Part shown: positions 1 to 9,657 of the stretch, in pieces
How positions within the stretch are numbered: the first letter of the stretch is position 1
Layout of the letters: each line of letters starts with the position of its first letter
Origin: Nodularia spumigena CCY9414
GTDB lineage: Bacteria > Cyanobacteriota > Cyanobacteriia > Cyanobacteriales > Nostocaceae
Length of the DNA stretch: 64,000 bases
Direction: 5' to 3'
Assembly (NCBI RefSeq): GCF_000340565.2
Contig: NZ_CP007203.1
Location: forward strand, 4,928,613 to 4,992,612
The notes under the pieces: model-generated
The model's database searches: none
The model's input: the letters and a program-made list of their open reading frames with translations, nothing else
What the model was told of the DNA's origin: nothing
Position numbers and translations under genes: made by a program

Positions 1-889
1 AATCTTCTTCTTTACCGATGGGGGTTTCTAGTGAGATGGGTAACTGGGCAGATTTAGCAATAAACCGCAATTTCTCGATGGTCATTTCCATGCGAGTGGC
101 GATTTCTTCCTCTGTGGGTTTGCGTCCCATTTCTTGGGATAGCAATTTGGTAGTTTTCTTAATCCGCGAAATGGTTTCGTAGAGATGAACCGGGAGGCGG
201 ATAGTCCGGGATTGATCAGCGATCGCACGAGTAATTGCTTGACGAATCCACCATGTAGCGTATGTAGAAAACTTATAACCTTTTTCGTGGTCAAACTTTT
301 CTGCGGCGCGAATCAAACCGAGACTACCTTCCTGAATTAAGTCTTGGAAGGACAAACCACGATTCATGTATTTCTTGGCAATTGACACCACAAGACGCAG
401 GTTCGATTGCACCATTTTATCTTTTGCCCTGCGTCCAATATGCAGGCGATAACGAAATGCTGGTAACGGTATTTGTACGGCTTCCGCCCATTCCCGATAT
501 TCAGGTTCGCGTTCTAACTGTTCTTGCAGTCTATCCCGCACCCTTTCTAACTCCAACAAATCAGCGATTTTTCGCGCCAATTCGATTTCTTCGTCTGCCC
601 GCAATAGGCGAATCCGACCAATTTCTTGTAGATAAAGGCGAATCGAGTCTTCGGTGTAGTGCTTCTTCTTGCTTTGTGTCCGACGACGTGATTTAGCGGC
701 TTTTCCAGACTTTGTGTCGTCCTCATCAGACTGAGGCTCTAAAAACTCATCTTCGCCATCATCGTTAATCAGCAAGTCCTCTTCTTCTTCTTCTTCTTCG
801 ACTAAGAGTTCTAACTCGAGCTCAGGCTGATTTATTATTTCTAGGTCAGGCTGATAAATGCTTTCGAGTACGTTGTTAGCCTGGTTCAT
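1..889 (-). CDS. sigA: RNA polymerase principal sigma factor SigA (3' part missing)
   Basis: Group 1 sigma-70 factor that directs core RNA polymerase to housekeeping promoters. The ATG at 889 opens a frame that stays open to the left edge, giving 296 codons of about 390 expected. After a short N terminus with a run of seven Glu (coded by the cttcttcttcttc stretch near 780-800) comes region 1.2 ([16 protein letters not shown]), then region 2 with the conserved [23 protein letters not shown] and [13 protein letters not shown] motifs, then region 3 ([20 protein letters not shown]). The frame ends at [12 protein letters not shown], so region 4 lies outside the window. It stands alone with a leader of more than 1 kb. 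Identity is secure from region 2; the choice of SigA over a group 2 paralogue rests on the acidic N terminus and is slightly less certain. Confidence 0.95.
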   Translation of the reverse strand, partial: MNQANNVLESIYQPDLEIINQPELELELLVEEEEEEEDLLINDDGEDEFLEPQSDEDDTKSGKAAKSRRRTQSKKKHYTEDSIRLYLQEIGRIRLLRADEEIELARKIADLLELERVRDRLQEQLEREPEYREWAEAVQIPLPAFRYRLHIGRRAKDKMVQSNLRLVVSIAKKYMNRGLSFQDLIQEGSLGLIRAAEKFDHEKGYKFSTYATWWIRQAITRAIADQSRTIRLPVHLYETISRIKKTTKLLSQEMGRKPTEEEIATRMEMTIEKLRFIAKSAQLPISLETPIGKEED

Positions 890-2420
890 GCCGCGTTCCT
901 CATGCTCCTTGCAGAATCAATTACTCAAGACGTGTTTACTGCTCTTCTTAAACGAGCTAGTGAACTACCGAAAATCGGGTTTTAGGCTGATTTCCCGGAA
1001 ATATTTTCGGAAGTTTTGCTCCTCTTTATAGAGGATTTTTGACTGTATGTAGAAAGCCGCAATTACTGCTGACTTGCTCATTTTAGTTAGAAATCATATG
1101 TGTTGCCATGACATACAACTTTTAACTAATTCGTCTTTTACAAAGGCTTGTCTTGATCTCAAAAATCTACCACTCCATATACACAAAATAGGACTGTAAT
1201 ATGAGTGTTGGCATATTTTCTGATAAAGACTTTTCCGATTGTAGCCTGTTTCACAAAAATTGCACTCTTTTTGTGTATTAATCATGATGCCATTGTGCAA
1301 GGTAAAGCCACTAATAACAAAAAGATATTGCTCATGGTAGTTATGCCCTTAAATTTTTCTCAAACTTTTTGGCATCCTAGTGGCGTTATCTTTACATTCA
1401 AAGGAAACTACACTCGCTTTTACCTACTTTTAGGTATGATGTGCAACATTAATTACTTAGAAACTGTTTTGTTAATGTTAACTTAAGCGAGAAATATTAA
1501 TGCACCCATTTTTACATTTCCTTCATAAATGGCTCAATCTTCAGATTTGCATGGAGATTCCTACAGCGTAAAGACAGTAAGAATGGTGATGCTGGTCTCA
1601 AGATTCTTAACCTTACTGATGCCAAATGCCTGAACTAAGGAGTTGAGGCTGTGGCGGGGGGAATCAGCCAAATGGGAAAAAATTGAGATTTGACTGATTG
1701 GCTTATTCACACATTAGCGCACTGCTGAAATTTCAACCCTATGAAAGTTGACAAACTGTTCTTATTGTATACACCGATATTTTAATCAATTCAGAAGAGA
1801 TTTGTCAGTCAAAATTACAGATATTAGCCTACTGAAGGCAAATATTTAGATGATACAGGCAAAATAATAGCAATCACCTCGGCAATACTGGCAGGTATTA
1901 GCAGTGAGAAGTTGGAACATAGAACAGTCAGATTATTGGTTGAGAAGCTACTTGCAGAGTGGCTTTGGGTAAAAAGCTTGTTAAATATAATACTTTTAAC
2001 TTAAGGCAATGTGATGATTCTGTGATATTCAATCCTTAAGATATTGAGCCAATTCTGCTGGATAGACAAGATTTTGCTTTGCTATTCAAGCATAACAAAT
2101 GCTTTTCTAACTTGTGGGAGAAATTCACCCACAAGTTATAGAGCGCTGCTTTTGACTCTTACTGAAGTGCCGAAATACTTAGTATCTGTGACTCATACTC
2201 AATCAATGTGGGTTAAACCTTGACAAGAAGTCATTTATGTGTTTCGAGTTATATTAAAAAACTGATAGTTATGTTAATTTTATCTTTATGTATTTTATCA
2301 AACAATTCTCATTGACTAAAAAGCACAAATAAAATTTCCCCGGTTTTTGTGCTTGATTTCTCAAAAATACCACCGGGGAGATATTGTGTTTTGTGCAATT
2401 ATGTGATATTTGCTTGTTTT
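890..2420. other. Long intergenic region upstream of sigA, no intact gene
   Basis: No convincing intact gene was found in these 1.5 kb. Positions 1020-1035 form a perfect 16-bp palindrome (tcctctttatagagga) followed by T5, inside what would be the sigA leader; it could be a terminator for plus-strand transcripts or a leader hairpin. A 57-codon open stretch on the plus strand (1831-2004) reads TEGKYLDDTGKIIAITS onward with a coding-like composition but has no start codon, so it may be the relic of a lost gene. The open frame at 1205-1486 looks accidental. Sigma-factor promoters are expected near 900-1100 on the minus strand but could not be assigned. Confidence 0.5.
2321..2380. terminator. Overlapping hairpins downstream of the fasciclin gene
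   Basis: Two inverted repeats interlock. AAGCACAAA (2321-2329) pairs with TTTGTGCTT (2346-2354), and CCCCGGT (2338-2344), inside that loop, pairs with ACCGGGG (2372-2378). They lie 40-100 bases past the fasciclin stop on the minus strand and probably end its transcript. The interlocked order would also allow an H-type pseudoknot. Confidence 0.5.
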
Positions 2421-3032
2421 CTAAGTCGCGGGAAAATCTGGTGGTAGCATTACCTGATCAATTACGTGAACAATGCCGTTACTAGCTGGAATATCTGCTT
2501 GAGTCACCTTACCATTGTTAACTGTAATACCTTGGGTAACATCATTAACATCGACTGTGACAGGACTACCCTCAACTGTTTTGACTTCTCCAGATGTCAG
2601 TTGATTAGACGTAAATCGCCCAGGGATAACGTGGTAGGCAATGAGCTTGGTTAATTGGTCTTTATTTTCTGGTTTGAGGAGGTTGTCTAAAGTACCTGTG
2701 GGTAACGCGTCAAAAGCGGCATCAGTAGGTGCAAATACTGTGTAAGGGCCTGGTGTTGCTAATTGATTCTGTAAGCCTGCGGCTTCCACTGCGCGTGTGA
2801 GGGTTTGAAACTGTCCTTCCTTGGCTGCGGCTTGTGTTAGTTGGGCTAAATTCAGATCAGCAGTTGTTTCTGTACGAGTATCTGCAACGGGAGGAGCAGT
2901 GACCGGCGGACTTTGTGTCACGGGTGGTGGAGTTTCTGTGACAGGTTCGGCGCAGGCAGATAGAGCAACTAAACTGCCTATACTGAGAATATTGAACAGT
3001 ATTTTCCCTATGAGCTTTTGACTGAATTTCAT
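2421..3032 (-). CDS. Fasciclin (FAS1) domain lipoprotein
   Basis: A 203-residue secreted protein with one beta-Ig-H3/fasciclin domain, a fold usually linked to adhesion at the cell surface. Residues 1-27 form a lipoprotein signal: a basic start (MKFSQK), a hydrophobic core and the lipobox LSAC. A Pro/Thr-rich linker follows (about 30-55). The FAS1 domain spans roughly 60-200 and shows the family motifs YTVFAPTDAAFDALP, LIAYHVIPGRF and the final NGIVHVIDQVMLPP. The gene is monocistronic, with repeat-rich DNA upstream and a hairpin structure downstream. The ATG at 3032 fits the signal peptide. Family assignment is firm; the ligand and biological role cannot be told from sequence. Confidence 0.93.
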   Translation of the reverse strand: MKFSQKLIGKILFNILSIGSLVALSACAEPVTETPPPVTQSPPVTAPPVADTRTETTADLNLAQLTQAAAKEGQFQTLTRAVEAAGLQNQLATPGPYTVFAPTDAAFDALPTGTLDNLLKPENKDQLTKLIAYHVIPGRFTSNQLTSGEVKTVEGSPVTVDVNDVTQGITVNNGKVTQADIPASNGIVHVIDQVMLPPDFPAT

Positions 3033-3346
3033 AGTTTTGTGAAGATTGCGTTAAGTAGAGAATTACTGACAATAGTTAATAATTTTATGGATATTGTCCC
3101 TCAGCCTAACGGCATAGCTTGAAAACACTGAAATTTAGCTGTAAACTTTAGTAAACAGGGTCAATTGAATATCTAGGTTGAATTAAATTTTTACTCAGTC
3201 CCTGCTGAATCAGCGTTTGAGGCGATTTGGGCGAGTAGTTTTATCAGGTCACTAACTTCATATTTTGGCAAAGTTCATCTTTCACAAGAAGTAAACTATC
3301 ATCCTCAAATTTCCATACCAAATAAAAGACAGAACCTCACCCCCAA

Positions 3347-3424
3347 CCCCTCTCCTTGCTTTCGCGTAGCGTCTCCCTTTGGGAGAAGGAGAGGGGAGAC
3401 GCTATGCGAAAGCAAGGAGAGGGG
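3347..3424. repeat. Long near-perfect inverted repeat (30-bp arms)
   Basis: The arms at 3347-3376 and 3395-3424 are 30 bases each and pair with a single mismatch around an 18-base loop. Each arm begins or ends with the CCCCTCTCCTTGC type sequence common in Nostoc spacers. The flanks (AAAGACAGAACCTCACCCCC to the left, GAGAGTTTGAC and GTTCAATT to the right) match those of the shorter copy at 3897-3985, so this is an extended form of the same element. It lies between the 3' side of gyrB and the fasciclin gene. Confidence 0.8.
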
Positions 3425-3896
3425 AGAGTTTGACTAGGTTCAATTCCTGTGTACCATCCTGCTATATAAAACCTAGACAAAACTAGACTTTACTTTCTAC
3501 TTCAACGGGAGCATGGGAGCAGTTATCCCTCAGTAGACTTTCACGCCTTAGCCAGACGCGATTGTGTTCCAATTAAGTTTCTGAAAAAGACTACCACCAT
3601 CATTGCTTGGTTTTCGCGTCGGCAATAGTCTCAATTCAATACTTGATATCACCGTATTATATATCAAGTAGTTGATTTTTTCCTAAAATATATATTGATT
3701 TTTGTCAATATAAGTATAGTTTTGTCTATGAAATTGTCAACTTAGGACTTGCTCAAATTTCTATCTCAGATAAGGGACTTCCAAATAAAAAAACACCCAA
3801 CCACCTAACGCAAGAAACCTCTCAAACTCTCATGACTCTGTGTTCTCTGTGTCTCTGTGGTTCGTTTATTTGGGTAATTTATTTCTTGGAAGTCCC

Positions 3897-3985
3897 TAAA
3901 AGACAGAACCTCACCCCCAACCCCTCTCCTTAGCAAGGAGAGGGGAGAGAGTTTGACGAAGTTCAATTTCTGTGTGTTGTTGACT
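3897..3985. repeat. Short form of the CCCCTCTCC repeat family
   Basis: This shares both flanks with the element at 3325-3455 but has only a small hairpin, CTCTCCTT-AGC-AAGGAGAG, in the middle. It begins about 30 bases from the gyrB stop and may help end gyrB transcription. Related sequence recurs at 22785-23035. Confidence 0.7.
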
Positions 3986-4016
3986 GATTTTAGATGAATG
4001 CTTATTTGCTTGATGC

Positions 4017-5954
4017 TTAGATATCTAAATCTGTGAAATTGAGTTTAGAACCATAGGTTTCGATGAATTCGCGTCTGGGTGCAACGCGATCGCCCATTAA
4101 AATGGTAAAAATACGATCAGCTTCGGCAGCATCTTCAATTTCTACTTGCTTCATTTTCCGAGATTCTGGGTTCATAGTAGTATCCCAGAGTTGTTGAGGC
4201 ATCATTTCCCCCAAACCTTTGAAGCGTTGAATGTTGTAGTTGGCGTTGCTGGGAAGTGTCCCCAAATACTGTTGCAATTCACGTTCACTATAGCAGTATT
4301 CATGATTCTTTCCTCGTTCTACTTTGAATAGTGGAGGACAAGCAATATATATGAAACCCTGTTCAATCAGTGCGCGCTGATATCTATAGAAGAAAGTTAA
4401 CAACAGTGTGCGAATATGCGCGCCATCTACGTCCGCGTCAGTCATAATCACGATGCGGTGATAGCGTAGTTGGGTGGAGTCGAATTCGTCTCCTTTCACG
4501 CCTAAACCAAGGGCTGTAATTAAAGATTGGACTTCGTTATTTTTGTAGATTTTAGCGTCGTCTGTTTTCTCGATGTTGAGAATTTTACCACGCAGGGGGA
4601 GAATAGCTTGAGTGCGGCGATCGCGTCCTTGTTTCGCACTTCCACCCGCAGAGTCACCTTCCACAATAAAGATTTCTGACTCGCTAGGATCACGAGAACT
4701 GCAATCTGCTAACTTACCGGGTAATGGTGAAGATTCTAGTACAGATTTGCGTCGGACTAACTCCCGCGCATGACGAGCTGCTTCTGCGGCTTTAAACGCT
4801 TGAATAGCTTTATCTAAAATCGAGTCGGCGATACCCGGATGAAATTCTAAATACTCACTAAGAACTTCTCCCACTAAGGAATCAACAATACCGCGAACTT
4901 CAGTATTACCGAGTTTGGTTTTGGTTTGTCCTTCAAATTCAGGATCTGGGACTTTAACGGAAATTACTGCTGTTAAACCTTCCCGGACGTGTTCGCCACT
5001 GAGGTTAGATTCATTCTCTTTAATTTTATTGCGTTTGCGAGCGATCGCATTTAAAGTCCGAGTCAGAACCGCCTTCAAACCTTCGAGGTGAGTACCACCA
5101 TCAATGGTGCGAATATTATTAGCAAAACCCAGCACGTTGTCTGTGTAAGCGTCAGTACACCATTGTAAAGAAACTTCCACTTGTACATTATTGCGTTCCC
5201 CATGCACATAAATAATTTCTTCGTGCAGTGGTTGCTTATCGCGGTTCATGTAAGCGATATATTCTTTAATCCCACCCTTATATTCGTAGGTTTCTATCCT
5301 GGGGGTATCGCTTTTCAGCAGTTCTAAACGGTGGTCGCCAAAGATAATTTTGACACCTGCATTCAGATAAGCCAACTCCCGCAGACGACCCGCGATAGTG
5401 ATGTAATCAAACTCAACGCTATTGATAAAAATTTGGCTATCTGGCTTGAAATTGATAGAAGTTCCCGTTTTGCCCTCTTTATCAGGCTTGGCTTGCAGTT
5501 CAGTAACTGGTACACCGCGTTCATAGCGCTGGACATGAACCTTATTATCTCGCCAAACGGTTACTTCCAGCACATCTGAGAGGGCGTTAACCACGGAAAG
5601 ACCGACCCCGTGTAATCCTCCTGAAACCTTATAGCCACCACCGCCAAACTTACCACCGGCGTGTAGTACGGTTAACACGGTTTCTAAAGCCGATTTCCCG
5701 GTGCGTGAGTGAGTATCGGTAGGAATACCCCGACCGTCATCTGTGACAGTCACCGAACCATCAGCATTGATATCCACTTCTATGTGGGTACAGTGACCCG
5801 CCAAAGCTTCATCAATAGAGTTATCTACCACCTCATAGACTAAATGGTGGAGTCCTCGCGGCCCGGTAGTACCGATGTACATCCCTGGCCGTTTGCGGAC
5901 GGCTTCCAGACCTTCCAGAACTTGAATCTGATCGGCACTGTAACTGCTCGTCAT
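4017..5954 (-). CDS. gyrB: DNA gyrase subunit B
   Basis: ATPase subunit of DNA gyrase, which with GyrA introduces negative supercoils. The 645 residues are normal for a cyanobacterial GyrB without the proteobacterial insertion. The GHKL ATPase domain (about 1-220) shows [22 protein letters not shown] and [14 protein letters not shown]; the transducer domain follows (about 220-390); the TOPRIM domain begins at [19 protein letters not shown] and holds the metal-binding DADVDGAHI; the C-terminal tail has the [11 protein letters not shown] motif. The ATG at 5954 gives the usual [28 protein letters not shown]-type start (shown only in part here). GyrA is not in the window. The gene appears monocistronic, and no supercoiling-sensitive promoter could be pinned down. 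Confidence 0.98.
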   Translation of the reverse strand: MTSSYSADQIQVLEGLEAVRKRPGMYIGTTGPRGLHHLVYEVVDNSIDEALAGHCTHIEVDINADGSVTVTDDGRGIPTDTHSRTGKSALETVLTVLHAGGKFGGGGYKVSGGLHGVGLSVVNALSDVLEVTVWRDNKVHVQRYERGVPVTELQAKPDKEGKTGTSINFKPDSQIFINSVEFDYITIAGRLRELAYLNAGVKIIFGDHRLELLKSDTPRIETYEYKGGIKEYIAYMNRDKQPLHEEIIYVHGERNNVQVEVSLQWCTDAYTDNVLGFANNIRTIDGGTHLEGLKAVLTRTLNAIARKRNKIKENESNLSGEHVREGLTAVISVKVPDPEFEGQTKTKLGNTEVRGIVDSLVGEVLSEYLEFHPGIADSILDKAIQAFKAAEAARHARELVRRKSVLESSPLPGKLADCSSRDPSESEIFIVEGDSAGGSAKQGRDRRTQAILPLRGKILNIEKTDDAKIYKNNEVQSLITALGLGVKGDEFDSTQLRYHRIVIMTDADVDGAHIRTLLLTFFYRYQRALIEQGFIYIACPPLFKVERGKNHEYCYSERELQQYLGTLPSNANYNIQRFKGLGEMMPQQLWDTTMNPESRKMKQVEIEDAAEADRIFTILMGDRVAPRREFIETYGSKLNFTDLDI

Positions 5955-6268
5955 GAAAATTCTCCTGATGCGTGGGTTTAAAGTCGCCCAAAAACAAAAA
6001 AGTCAAAACACACCAAAATTGTAACACAAAAGGGTTACTGGCGACTGTAGAGCAATTTTATGAGAAGTTTATATAGGGGATGTAACCCTATAAGTTTTTT
6101 GAATTTATTGCCTCAAAATTTATAATTACTGAGATGACTGCTGAAAGATAACCAAAGTGAAGTTAAAATCAAATGCTTGTCATAAAAATTAACTTAATGC
6201 CTGGGCTAAAACTGCACAGCAGCAAAAATTAGATAAAAGCTTTAAGATTCTATCACAATGGGAAGTGT
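5955..6268. other. Spacer between gyrB and the miaA repeat leader
   Basis: This divergent spacer must carry the gyrB promoter (minus strand) and possibly that of miaA (plus strand). It is AT-rich with no open frame of note and no clear hairpin. Nothing further could be supported. Confidence 0.4.
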
Positions 6269-6415
6269 TGACAAATGACTAATGACAAATGACAAATGAC
6301 TAATGACAAATGACAAATGACTAATGACAAATGACTAATGACTAATGACTAATGACAAATGACTAATGACAAATGACCAATGACCAATGACAAATGACTA
6401 ATGACTAATGACTAA
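6269..6415 (+). repeat. Heptamer STRR array, 21 units of TGACNAA
   Basis: Exactly 147 bases made of 21 consecutive 7-base units: TGACAAA, TGACTAA and TGACCAA. This is the short tandemly repeated repetitive (STRR) class known from heterocystous cyanobacteria. The last unit (6409-6415) supplies the TG of the miaA start codon and its first codons. Upstream units create an ATG every seven bases, each ending after four or five codons at a TAA or TGA that overlaps the next unit. Confidence 0.95.
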
Positions 6416-7307
6416 ATTGATTGTAATTTGTGGGGCGACGGCGACTGGTAAATCAGGCTTGGCTTTGAATTTGGCTATGCGGTTAAATTCTGTGATTCTT
6501 AGTGCTGATTCTCGTCAAGTGTATCGGGAATTTGATATTGGTACGGCTAAACCAACATTAGCAGAGCGAAAATTAGTCCCACATTATTTAATAGATATCT
6601 GCAATCCCACAGACATCATGACGGTAGCAGATTATCAGGAACAAGCACAAAGGCTAATTACGGAGCTTCCTGGTGCGCCATTGTTGTTGGTCGGTGGTAC
6701 AGGTTTATACATACGCTCGATTGTGCAAGGGATGAAAATTCCTAGGGTTGCACCAGATCAGGAATTGCGATCGCAACTGCAATCTTTAGGACAAACGACG
6801 CTATATGGGATATTGCAGCAAGTAGATGCGATCGCCGCCCAGAAAATTCATCCTCATGATAATGTGCGGACATTACGAGCATTAGAAGTATTTTACATTA
6901 CAGGTCGCCCAATTTCCCAGCAGCAAGGAGAAAACCCCCCAGATTATCCCATTTTGCAAATAGGTTTAGATTGCGAAGTCGAAAAAATCAGGCTACGTAT
7001 TCACAACCGCACAGAACAAATGCTCGCCGATGGTTTAGTAGCTGAAGTAGAATATCTTTGTCAAAAATACGGTGCTGATTTACCTTTATTAAATACTTTA
7101 GGATATCAAGAAATCAGGCAATATTTAGCAGGTGAAATTTCTTTAGATTCAGCAAAAGAATTAACTGTTTTACATACGCGCCAATTTGCCAAACGCCAAC
7201 GTACTTGGTTTAAATCATCTCCCCAAATTGAGTGGTTTGATGCAGATGATCCGGATTTATTAGATAACGTTTGGCGACGAGTACAAGAGTTTATCAACAA
7301 TGTGTAG
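6408..7307 (+). CDS. miaA: tRNA dimethylallyltransferase
   Basis: Transfers a dimethylallyl group to N6 of A37 in tRNAs reading UNN codons, the first step towards ms2i6A. The 299 residues are the usual size. The P-loop GATATGKSGLAL lies at residues 9-20, followed by the DSRQVYREFDIGTAKP motif that recognises the tRNA, then GGTGLYIRSIVQG, and a C-terminal NTLGYQEIRQYL with the basic RQFAKRQRTWF stretch. The start at 6408 is forced because upstream in-frame ATGs of the repeat array run into stops within five codons. There is no Shine-Dalgarno sequence: the repeat array reaches the start codon itself. A hairpin starting over the stop codon (7303-7332) probably terminates the transcript. Confidence 0.96.
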   Translation: MTKLIVICGATATGKSGLALNLAMRLNSVILSADSRQVYREFDIGTAKPTLAERKLVPHYLIDICNPTDIMTVADYQEQAQRLITELPGAPLLLVGGTGLYIRSIVQGMKIPRVAPDQELRSQLQSLGQTTLYGILQQVDAIAAQKIHPHDNVRTLRALEVFYITGRPISQQQGENPPDYPILQIGLDCEVEKIRLRIHNRTEQMLADGLVAEVEYLCQKYGADLPLLNTLGYQEIRQYLAGEISLDSAKELTVLHTRQFAKRQRTWFKSSPQIEWFDADDPDLLDNVWRRVQEFINNV

Positions 7308-7332
7308 AGACATTTTATCAAACATCTCTACA
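7303..7332 (+). terminator. Palindromic hairpin over the miaA stop codon
   Basis: TGTAGAGA (7303-7310) pairs with TCTCTACA (7325-7332). The sequence is a degenerate member of the GTAGAGACGT palindrome family also seen at 9801, 21341 and 31698. Its place between convergent miaA and a Uma2 gene fits a bidirectional terminator. Confidence 0.55.
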
Positions 7333-7338
7333 AAGCCT

Positions 7339-8058
7339 CTAAAGACTATCAGGATCTATACCCATAGCCCTGAGTCTTTCTGCTAGTAATTGGGCGCGTT
7401 GTTCGGCTTGTTCAGCCCTTTGCTTTTCTTGTTCAGCCCGTTCATCTCCAGTAGGTAAAATAGTTCCATCTTGGTAGCACCAGCGTAACCAATTATCTTG
7501 TCTCCCTTCAAATGCGCCTGACCACAAAGTTAAACCTAAACCTACTTGTTCTAACCAAGTTTCTGAAGTATCAAAATAACGCCTTCCTCTGAGTTCATAA
7601 ACCCGGATTACTTGTTCTCCTAATTGCTGATTTGGGTCATAGACAATATAGTAACTTGCCCGCATTTGCTCATAAATTTCTAACTTTTTGCCTAATTCAT
7701 CACCCTCTTTATTAGAAACAATTTCCATCACCACTTCTGGAGGTTTTCCAAAACGCCAAACCATATAACAACGATTGTTTTTTTCCCACCACTTTTCGGG
7801 AACTTGGGCATCTAAGCTCAGAAAAATATCGGGTACAATGGGGGGCTGAAGGTCTGTGTAGTAAACACCCACATTAGCAGCTGCTAAAAAAGTCTGGTTT
7901 TGTAAAGAACTGTAAAGAGAGCCAACCAAAAGGCGTTGTTGTTTTTCAGATGCGAAATTATCCACAGGTGTATCATCTTCGGTAACTAGCTGGTTGGCAT
8001 CTGGCACATAAAAATCATCTGTATTAATCAGAATTTGCTCAACCATAATTTTATCCAC
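7339..8058 (-). CDS. Uma2 family endonuclease-like protein with coiled-coil tail
   Basis: A 239-residue member of the Uma2 (DUF820) family, a PD-(D/E)XK-type fold hugely expanded in cyanobacteria; the family's cellular role is unclear. The core lies at about 40-190, with IVPDIFLSLDAQVPEKWW carrying the first acidic position and VVMEIVSNKEGDELGKK the E-x-x-K-like stretch. The C terminus (about 200-230) is a repetitive Glu/Gln/Arg-rich helix built from RAEQ-type repeats, probably coiled coil, ending in the common LRAMGIDPDSL. It converges on miaA and diverges from glcD. Family membership is clear; nuclease activity is an inference from the fold. Confidence 0.85.
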   Translation of the reverse strand: MDKIMVEQILINTDDFYVPDANQLVTEDDTPVDNFASEKQQRLLVGSLYSSLQNQTFLAAANVGVYYTDLQPPIVPDIFLSLDAQVPEKWWEKNNRCYMVWRFGKPPEVVMEIVSNKEGDELGKKLEIYEQMRASYYIVYDPNQQLGEQVIRVYELRGRRYFDTSETWLEQVGLGLTLWSGAFEGRQDNWLRWCYQDGTILPTGDERAEQEKQRAEQAEQRAQLLAERLRAMGIDPDSL

Positions 8059-8184
8059 TATTTGAGAGCGTTATTTCTAGGTTAATTGATTTGTGATGCT
8101 GCTGCGGTAAGCGTAGCCATGCCTTCCCCAAAAGCGCAATTCTTGTCACAATGGTGATATATCTACCTCTAACTATAAAAAACT

Positions 8185-9657
8185 ATGCTTATCCAAGAGA
8201 AAAAGCAATACAACTGGAAACCTATTATTAAAGCATTTGAGGCTGTAGTTGGTAAAAATGGTGTAGTGCAACGGCGAGAAGAACTCATTACCTATGAGTG
8301 CGATGGCTTAACCAGTTATCGTCAACGCCCTGCTGTGGTCGTTTTACCCAGAACTACAGAACAAATTGCCGAACTGGTGAAGATATGCAATAAATACTCT
8401 GTCACCTTTATCGCCCGTGGTTCTGGGACTGGTTTATCTGGTGGTGCTTTACCTTCAGAAGATTCGGTTTTGATTGTCACTTCCTTAATGCGGCAAATTC
8501 TCAATGTTGATTTAGATAATCAGCGTATTGTGGTACAGCCAGGAGTCATTAATAGCTGGGTAACGCAAACCGTTAGCGGTGCGGGATTTTATTATGCACC
8601 AGACCCTTCTAGCCAAATTATTTGCTCAATTGGGGGTAATGTTGCCGAAAACTCTGGGGGGGTGCATTGCTTAAAATACGGTGTGACTACTAACCACGTT
8701 TTAGGGTTAAAAATTGTCACACCTAGCGGGGAAATTTTAGATTTAGGCGGACAAGTACCGGAAATGCCTGGTTATGATTTAACAGGTGTATTTGTGGGTT
8801 CTGAAGGTACTTTAGGTATCGCTACAGAAATTACTCTGCGAATCCTTAAAAGTGCAGAATCAATTTGTGTTTTATTAGCAGATTTTACCAGTGTGGAAGC
8901 GGCTGCGGCAACTGTTTCTGATATTATCAGCGCCGGAATTATTCCCGGTGGTATGGAAATGATGGACAACATTAGCATCAATGCTGTTGAGGATGTTGTG
9001 GCGACAAATTGTTATCCTCGTGATGCTACGGCAATTTTATTAGTAGAAATCGATGGTTTGGATGTGGAAGTTGAAGTAAATAAACAACGTGTTGCGGAAA
9101 TTTGCAAAAAAAATGGCGCGCGGAATGTAACTTCTGCAAGTGACTTAGAAACTCGGTTAAAACTTTGGAAAGGTCGTAAGGCGGCTTTCGCTGCGGCTGG
9201 ACATTTAAGCCCGGATTATTATGTTCAGGATGGTGTAATTCCTCGCACTCAATTAACTTATGTTTTACAGGAAATTGAGGCGTTAAGTCAAAAGTTTGGT
9301 TATAAAATTGCCAATGTGTTTCACGCTGGTGATGGTAATCTTCACCCGTTAATTCTATTTGATAATGCTGTACCGGGCGCGTTAGAAAAAGTTGAGGAAG
9401 TTGGCGGGGAAATTCTCAAGCTTTGTGTTAAAGTAGGTGGTAGTATTTCTGGTGAACATGGCATTGGTGCTGATAAAAAATGCTATATGCCTGATATGTT
9501 TAGTCCTGCTGATTTGGAAAGTATGCAATGGATACGCCAAGTTTTTAATCCCCAGGGTTTAGCAAATCCTGATAAGATTTTCCCCACTCCTCGTACTTGT
9601 GGTGAAGCTGCAAATGCTGTGAGTATGAAGCAGTTTGCAGGGGTGGAACAATTTTAA
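8185..9657 (+). CDS. glcD: FAD-linked glycolate oxidase/dehydrogenase subunit GlcD
   Basis: Oxidises glycolate to glyoxylate, the cyanobacterial route for handling photorespiratory 2-phosphoglycolate. The 490 residues are the standard length. The FAD-binding PCMH domain (about 45-230) has ARGSGTGLSGGALP, DPSSQIICSIGGNVAENSGG and FVGSEGTLGIATEITL. The C-terminal FAD-oxidase domain (about 250-465) has the metal/substrate motif NVFHAGDGNLHP and GGSISGEHGIG. The start at 8185 is preceded by the AT-rich CTAACTATAAAAAACT with no strong ribosome site. It stands alone; the iron-sulfur partner GlcF is not adjacent. A D-lactate dehydrogenase of the same family is the main alternative. Confidence 0.9.
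   Translation: MLIQEKKQYNWKPIIKAFEAVVGKNGVVQRREELITYECDGLTSYRQRPAVVVLPRTTEQIAELVKICNKYSVTFIARGSGTGLSGGALPSEDSVLIVTSLMRQILNVDLDNQRIVVQPGVINSWVTQTVSGAGFYYAPDPSSQIICSIGGNVAENSGGVHCLKYGVTTNHVLGLKIVTPSGEILDLGGQVPEMPGYDLTGVFVGSEGTLGIATEITLRILKSAESICVLLADFTSVEAAAATVSDIISAGIIPGGMEMMDNISINAVEDVVATNCYPRDATAILLVEIDGLDVEVEVNKQRVAEICKKNGARNVTSASDLETRLKLWKGRKAAFAAAGHLSPDYYVQDGVIPRTQLTYVLQEIEALSQKFGYKIANVFHAGDGNLHPLILFDNAVPGALEKVEEVGGEILKLCVKVGGSISGEHGIGADKKCYMPDMFSPADLESMQWIRQVFNPQGLANPDKIFPTPRTCGEAANAVSMKQFAGVEQF

Larger units (their letters stand above)
3033..4016. other. Repeat-bearing intergenic region between fasciclin gene and gyrB
   Basis: No gene was recognised in about 980 bases. The stretch holds two copies of one repeat family (around 3325-3455 and 3897-3985), listed separately. 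Between them lies AT-rich DNA (3640-3750) with no detectable reading frame, and a piece reading ctctgtgttctctgtgtctctgtgg (about 3836-3860) of a kind common in Nostoc spacers. Confidence 0.5.

Noticed and set aside
1205-1486. 93-codon open frame upstream of sigA
   Set aside because: Atypical composition, no ribosome site and no recognisable motif, in AT-rich DNA; probably chance.
5833-6027. Short frame overlapping the gyrB start
   Set aside because: Shadow of gyrB in another frame.
6269-6415. Array with CRISPR-like regularity
   Set aside because: Units are 7 bases with no spacers and no cas genes nearby; it is an STRR array.
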